Shown: one piece after another, positions 4,867-6,773 of the stretch
How positions within the stretch are numbered: the first letter of the stretch is position 1
How the letters are laid out: each line of letters starts with the position of its first letter
From: an uncultured Nitrospinaceae bacterium
Lineage (GTDB): Bacteria > Nitrospinota > Nitrospinia > Nitrospinales > VA-1
Reading direction: 5' to 3'
Length of the DNA stretch: 6,773 nucleotides
Assembly: GCA_913043155.1 (NCBI GenBank)
Contig: CAJWLY010000084.1
Location: 1 to 6,773, forward strand
Notes under the pieces: model-generated
Database searches by the model: none
The model's input: only the letters and a program-made list of their open reading frames with translations
Told to the model about the DNA's origin: nothing
Translations under genes and position numbers: made by a program

Positions 4867-5922
4867 ATGCCTTGGGATGACCTACATGAATCTAAAGGAC
4901 CCGATGAAAGGTTTCGCGGAGGCGGAAGCTCGGGGGGAGGGTCATCCGGCAAGCCGCCTTTCAATATTCCCCAGATCAAGATGCCCAAATTCAAGCCTTC
5001 CATGTTCTGGACCATTGTAGGATTGCTGTTACTGGTTTGGATCATTCCGGGAACATTCTATTTCGTCGAACCGGACGAAGAGGGGGTGGTCGTCACTTTT
5101 GGAGAATTTTCCCGCATCACCCAGCCGGGCCTACATTTTAAATTTCCTTCCCCGATCGAGCATGCAAGCACCCCGAAGGTACGGAAGATTCGGCGCGCAG
5201 AAATCGGTTTCCGCACCCAACGGGGTGGGGGAGCTGCGCAGAAAGTTCCCGCCGAATCGCTAATGCTCACGGGTGACCAGAATATCATTGATATCAACCT
5301 CGTGGTGCAATACCGGATCATGGATTCGGTAGCGTACCTGTTCAACGTGCGGCGCCAGCACAAGTTGGTACGTAACGTGGCCGAAACCGTGATCCGCGGG
5401 ATCGTAGGCGGCCGCAACATCGATGAAGCGCTGACAACGGGTAAAGCGGAAATTCAAGTACAGGCCCAGGAACACGCCCAAAAACTTCTAGATAAGTATG
5501 AGTCTGGGATCCAAGTCGTCACCATCCAGTTACAGGATGTCCACCCGCCCCAACAAGTGGCGGCAGCGTTCAAGGACGTGGTAAGCGCACGCGAGGACAA
5601 GGAACGAATGATCAACGAAGCCCAGGGGTATCGTAATGCGGTGATCCCGGAAGCCCGCGGGCAGGCAGCGCAAATTGTCCGGGGCGCCGAAGCCTATGGA
5701 GAACAAACTGTCAAAAAAGCCCAAGGCGACGCCAATCGGTTCCTGTCGCAATATAAAGAATATAAAAAAGCTCCTGACATCACCCGCAAACGGATATACC
5801 TGGAAACGATGGAAGAAATTTTACCTTCCTTTCAAAAATTCATCATGGGAAGCGGAAAGCAGGGCGTGCTCCCGATCCTTCCATTGAGACCGGGAGCACT
5901 CGGTGAAAGCATCCAAAGGTAG
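4867..5922 (+). CDS. hflK: HflK, SPFH/band-7 subunit of the FtsH-regulating HflKC complex
   Basis: This encodes a 351-residue membrane protein that with HflC forms the large complex around the FtsH protease and limits its access to membrane substrates. The N-terminal MPWDDLHESKGP and a Gly/Ser-rich stretch (18-28) are typical of HflK's cytoplasmic tail. One transmembrane helix spans about 46-66 (MFWTIVGLLLLVWII). The band-7 domain follows: VEPDEEGVVVTFGEF (67-81), PGLHFKFPSPIE (87-98), LTGDQNIIDINLVVQYRI (134-151), and VTIQLQDVHPP (218-228). After it comes a long Ala/Glu/Gln-rich coiled coil (about 230-300) with the family's EARGQAAQIVRGAEAYGE (262-279), then YLETMEEILP (311-320). It is shorter than E. 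coli HflK (419 residues), mostly at the termini. GGGAAAAT precedes the ATG. The stop lies 7 bases before hflC. Confidence 0.96.
   Translation: MPWDDLHESKGPDERFRGGGSSGGGSSGKPPFNIPQIKMPKFKPSMFWTIVGLLLLVWIIPGTFYFVEPDEEGVVVTFGEFSRITQPGLHFKFPSPIEHASTPKVRKIRRAEIGFRTQRGGGAAQKVPAESLMLTGDQNIIDINLVVQYRIMDSVAYLFNVRRQHKLVRNVAETVIRGIVGGRNIDEALTTGKAEIQVQAQEHAQKLLDKYESGIQVVTIQLQDVHPPQQVAAAFKDVVSAREDKERMINEAQGYRNAVIPEARGQAAQIVRGAEAYGEQTVKKAQGDANRFLSQYKEYKKAPDITRKRIYLETMEEILPSFQKFIMGSGKQGVLPILPLRPGALGESIQR
5915..5920 (+). promoter_or_regulatory. hflC ribosome binding site inside the end of hflK
   Basis: AAAGGT overlaps the last codons and stop of hflK and lies 9 bases before the hflC ATG. It fixes the hflC start and fits translational coupling, as expected for two subunits made in equal amounts. 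Confidence 0.6.
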
Positions 5923-5929
5923 TCGGCTT

Positions 5930-6773
5930 ATGAAACCAAACGCATTCATTATCGGGTTAGCCCTTGTCATCGCGCTGGCGTCAATGTCGATGTTCACGGT
6001 CCACATAACCCAGAGCGCGGTTCTGCTCGAGTTACAAAAACCCAAGGAGATCATCACTGAGCCGGGACTCTATTTCAAAATACCGTTCATACAAAAGGTC
6101 AGGTATTTTTCTAAACAGCTTCTAGACAACGACTCGCCTCCGGCGGAGGTCATCACGCGCGACAAGAAGAACCTGCTGATCGACAACTTCTCGTTGTGGC
6201 GCATCACGGACCCGCTTAAGTTTCTTGAAACAGTGCGCAGTGTAAACGGAGCGCGGGCCCGGCTTGATGATATCGTCTATTCGGAACTTCGGGTTGAGAT
6301 CGGAACGCACGATCTACACGCTGCCGTCACCGAATCCCGCGAGACCATTATGGCCAAGATAACCAAGGAAGCCAACCTGAAGTCCGGCGAGTACGGGATT
6401 GAACTGGCAGACGTTCGGATCAAGCGGATCGACCTGCCACCGGAAATCGCTAATTCCATTTTCAACCGCATGCGCACAGAGCGCGAACGTATCGCCAAGG
6501 AATACCGTTCGGAAGGCAATGAAGAGTCCACCAAGATTCGCGCCACAACGGATAAAGAAAAAACGATCCTGATTGCCGAAGCCTATAAACAAGAGCAGAC
6601 CGTTCGCGGTAAAGGAGACGCAAAAGCTATCAAGATCTACGCGGACGCGCTCCAGAAAGATCCTAAGTTTTATGCCTTCATCCGTTCGATGGAGGCTTAT
6701 AAAACTTCATTGAAAAACGACACTACCATCCTTATGACGGAAGATTCCGATTTTCTGAAGTTCCTGAACAAAC
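5930..6773 (+). CDS. hflC: HflC, SPFH/band-7 partner of HflK (3' end cut off)
   Basis: The window holds 281 codons without a stop. The protein must be nearly complete, because the DSDFLKFLN near the edge corresponds to the characteristic HflC C-terminal block. One transmembrane helix lies at about 5-23, followed by the band-7 domain: EPGLYFKIPFIQKV (44-57), VITRDKKNLLIDNFSLWRI (74-92), DPLKFLETV (94-102) and GIELADVRIKRIDLP (156-170). A charged coiled coil (about 175-235) leads into KGDAKAIKIYADAL (228-241) and DPKFYAFIRSMEAYK (244-258), the strongest HflC signature. HflC pairs with HflK in a membrane-anchored cage that modulates FtsH. The start is supported by AAAGGT (5915-5920) overlapping the hflK stop, 9 bases from the ATG. 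The 7-base gap shows operon structure and suggests coupled translation. Confidence 0.96.
   Translation, partial: MKPNAFIIGLALVIALASMSMFTVHITQSAVLLELQKPKEIITEPGLYFKIPFIQKVRYFSKQLLDNDSPPAEVITRDKKNLLIDNFSLWRITDPLKFLETVRSVNGARARLDDIVYSELRVEIGTHDLHAAVTESRETIMAKITKEANLKSGEYGIELADVRIKRIDLPPEIANSIFNRMRTERERIAKEYRSEGNEESTKIRATTDKEKTILIAEAYKQEQTVRGKGDAKAIKIYADALQKDPKFYAFIRSMEAYKTSLKNDTTILMTEDSDFLKFLNK

Noticed and set aside
1..6773. CRISPR array, tRNA, rRNA, insertion sequence or toxin-antitoxin pair
   Set aside because: I found no regularly spaced repeats, no cloverleaf-like segments, no transposase motif and no small adjacent gene pair of toxin-antitoxin type on either strand.

Overview
The window looks like chromosomal housekeeping DNA from a Gram-negative bacterium of roughly balanced GC content. 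The Gram-negative call rests on an MltA-type lytic transglycosylase with a lipoprotein-like N-terminus and on an adjacent HflK/HflC pair. The gene styles would suit a deltaproteobacterium-like or Nitrospinota-like lineage, but that is an impression only and nothing here fixes the taxon. I see no mobile element, phage gene, CRISPR array, tRNA or rRNA.

Layout. The left edge (1-134, minus strand) carries the N-terminus of a ferritin-like/rubrerythrin-type protein. A gene-free stretch of 365 bases follows. It holds an AT-rich inverted repeat (252-271), an extended -10 promoter candidate (332-340) and a segment that can fold into a nested stem (363-430), which would sit in the leader of the next transcript. 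Two plus-strand genes come next, 14 bases apart: RNase HI (rnhA, 500-934) and an MltA-family murein transglycosylase (949-2334). Converging on them from the minus strand are a protein-L-isoaspartate O-methyltransferase (pcm, 2383-3066) and, upstream of it, a 108-residue protein of unknown function (3163-3489). A run of ten G/C pairs (3115-3124) lies between those two. A divergent intergenic region separates them from a plus-strand M28-family zinc peptidase (3674-4534).

A second gene-free stretch (4535-4866) contains a compact GC-rich hairpin and, at its right end, a good sigma-70-like promoter. It is followed by hflK (4867-5922) and hflC (5930 to beyond the window edge), the two SPFH/band-7 membrane proteins that form a complex regulating the FtsH protease.

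How the genes fit together. hflK and hflC are a clear operon and functional pair. rnhA-mltA and the small gene-pcm pair are probably co-transcribed because of spacing, but their products have no obvious shared pathway. Several products touch protein or envelope maintenance (isoaspartyl repair, a peptidase, FtsH modulation, murein turnover), which may be coincidence. I did not find a convincing undescribed system. The most interesting signals are non-coding: the foldable rnhA leader, the poly-G/C tract before pcm, and the hairpin-bearing 4535-4866 spacer.
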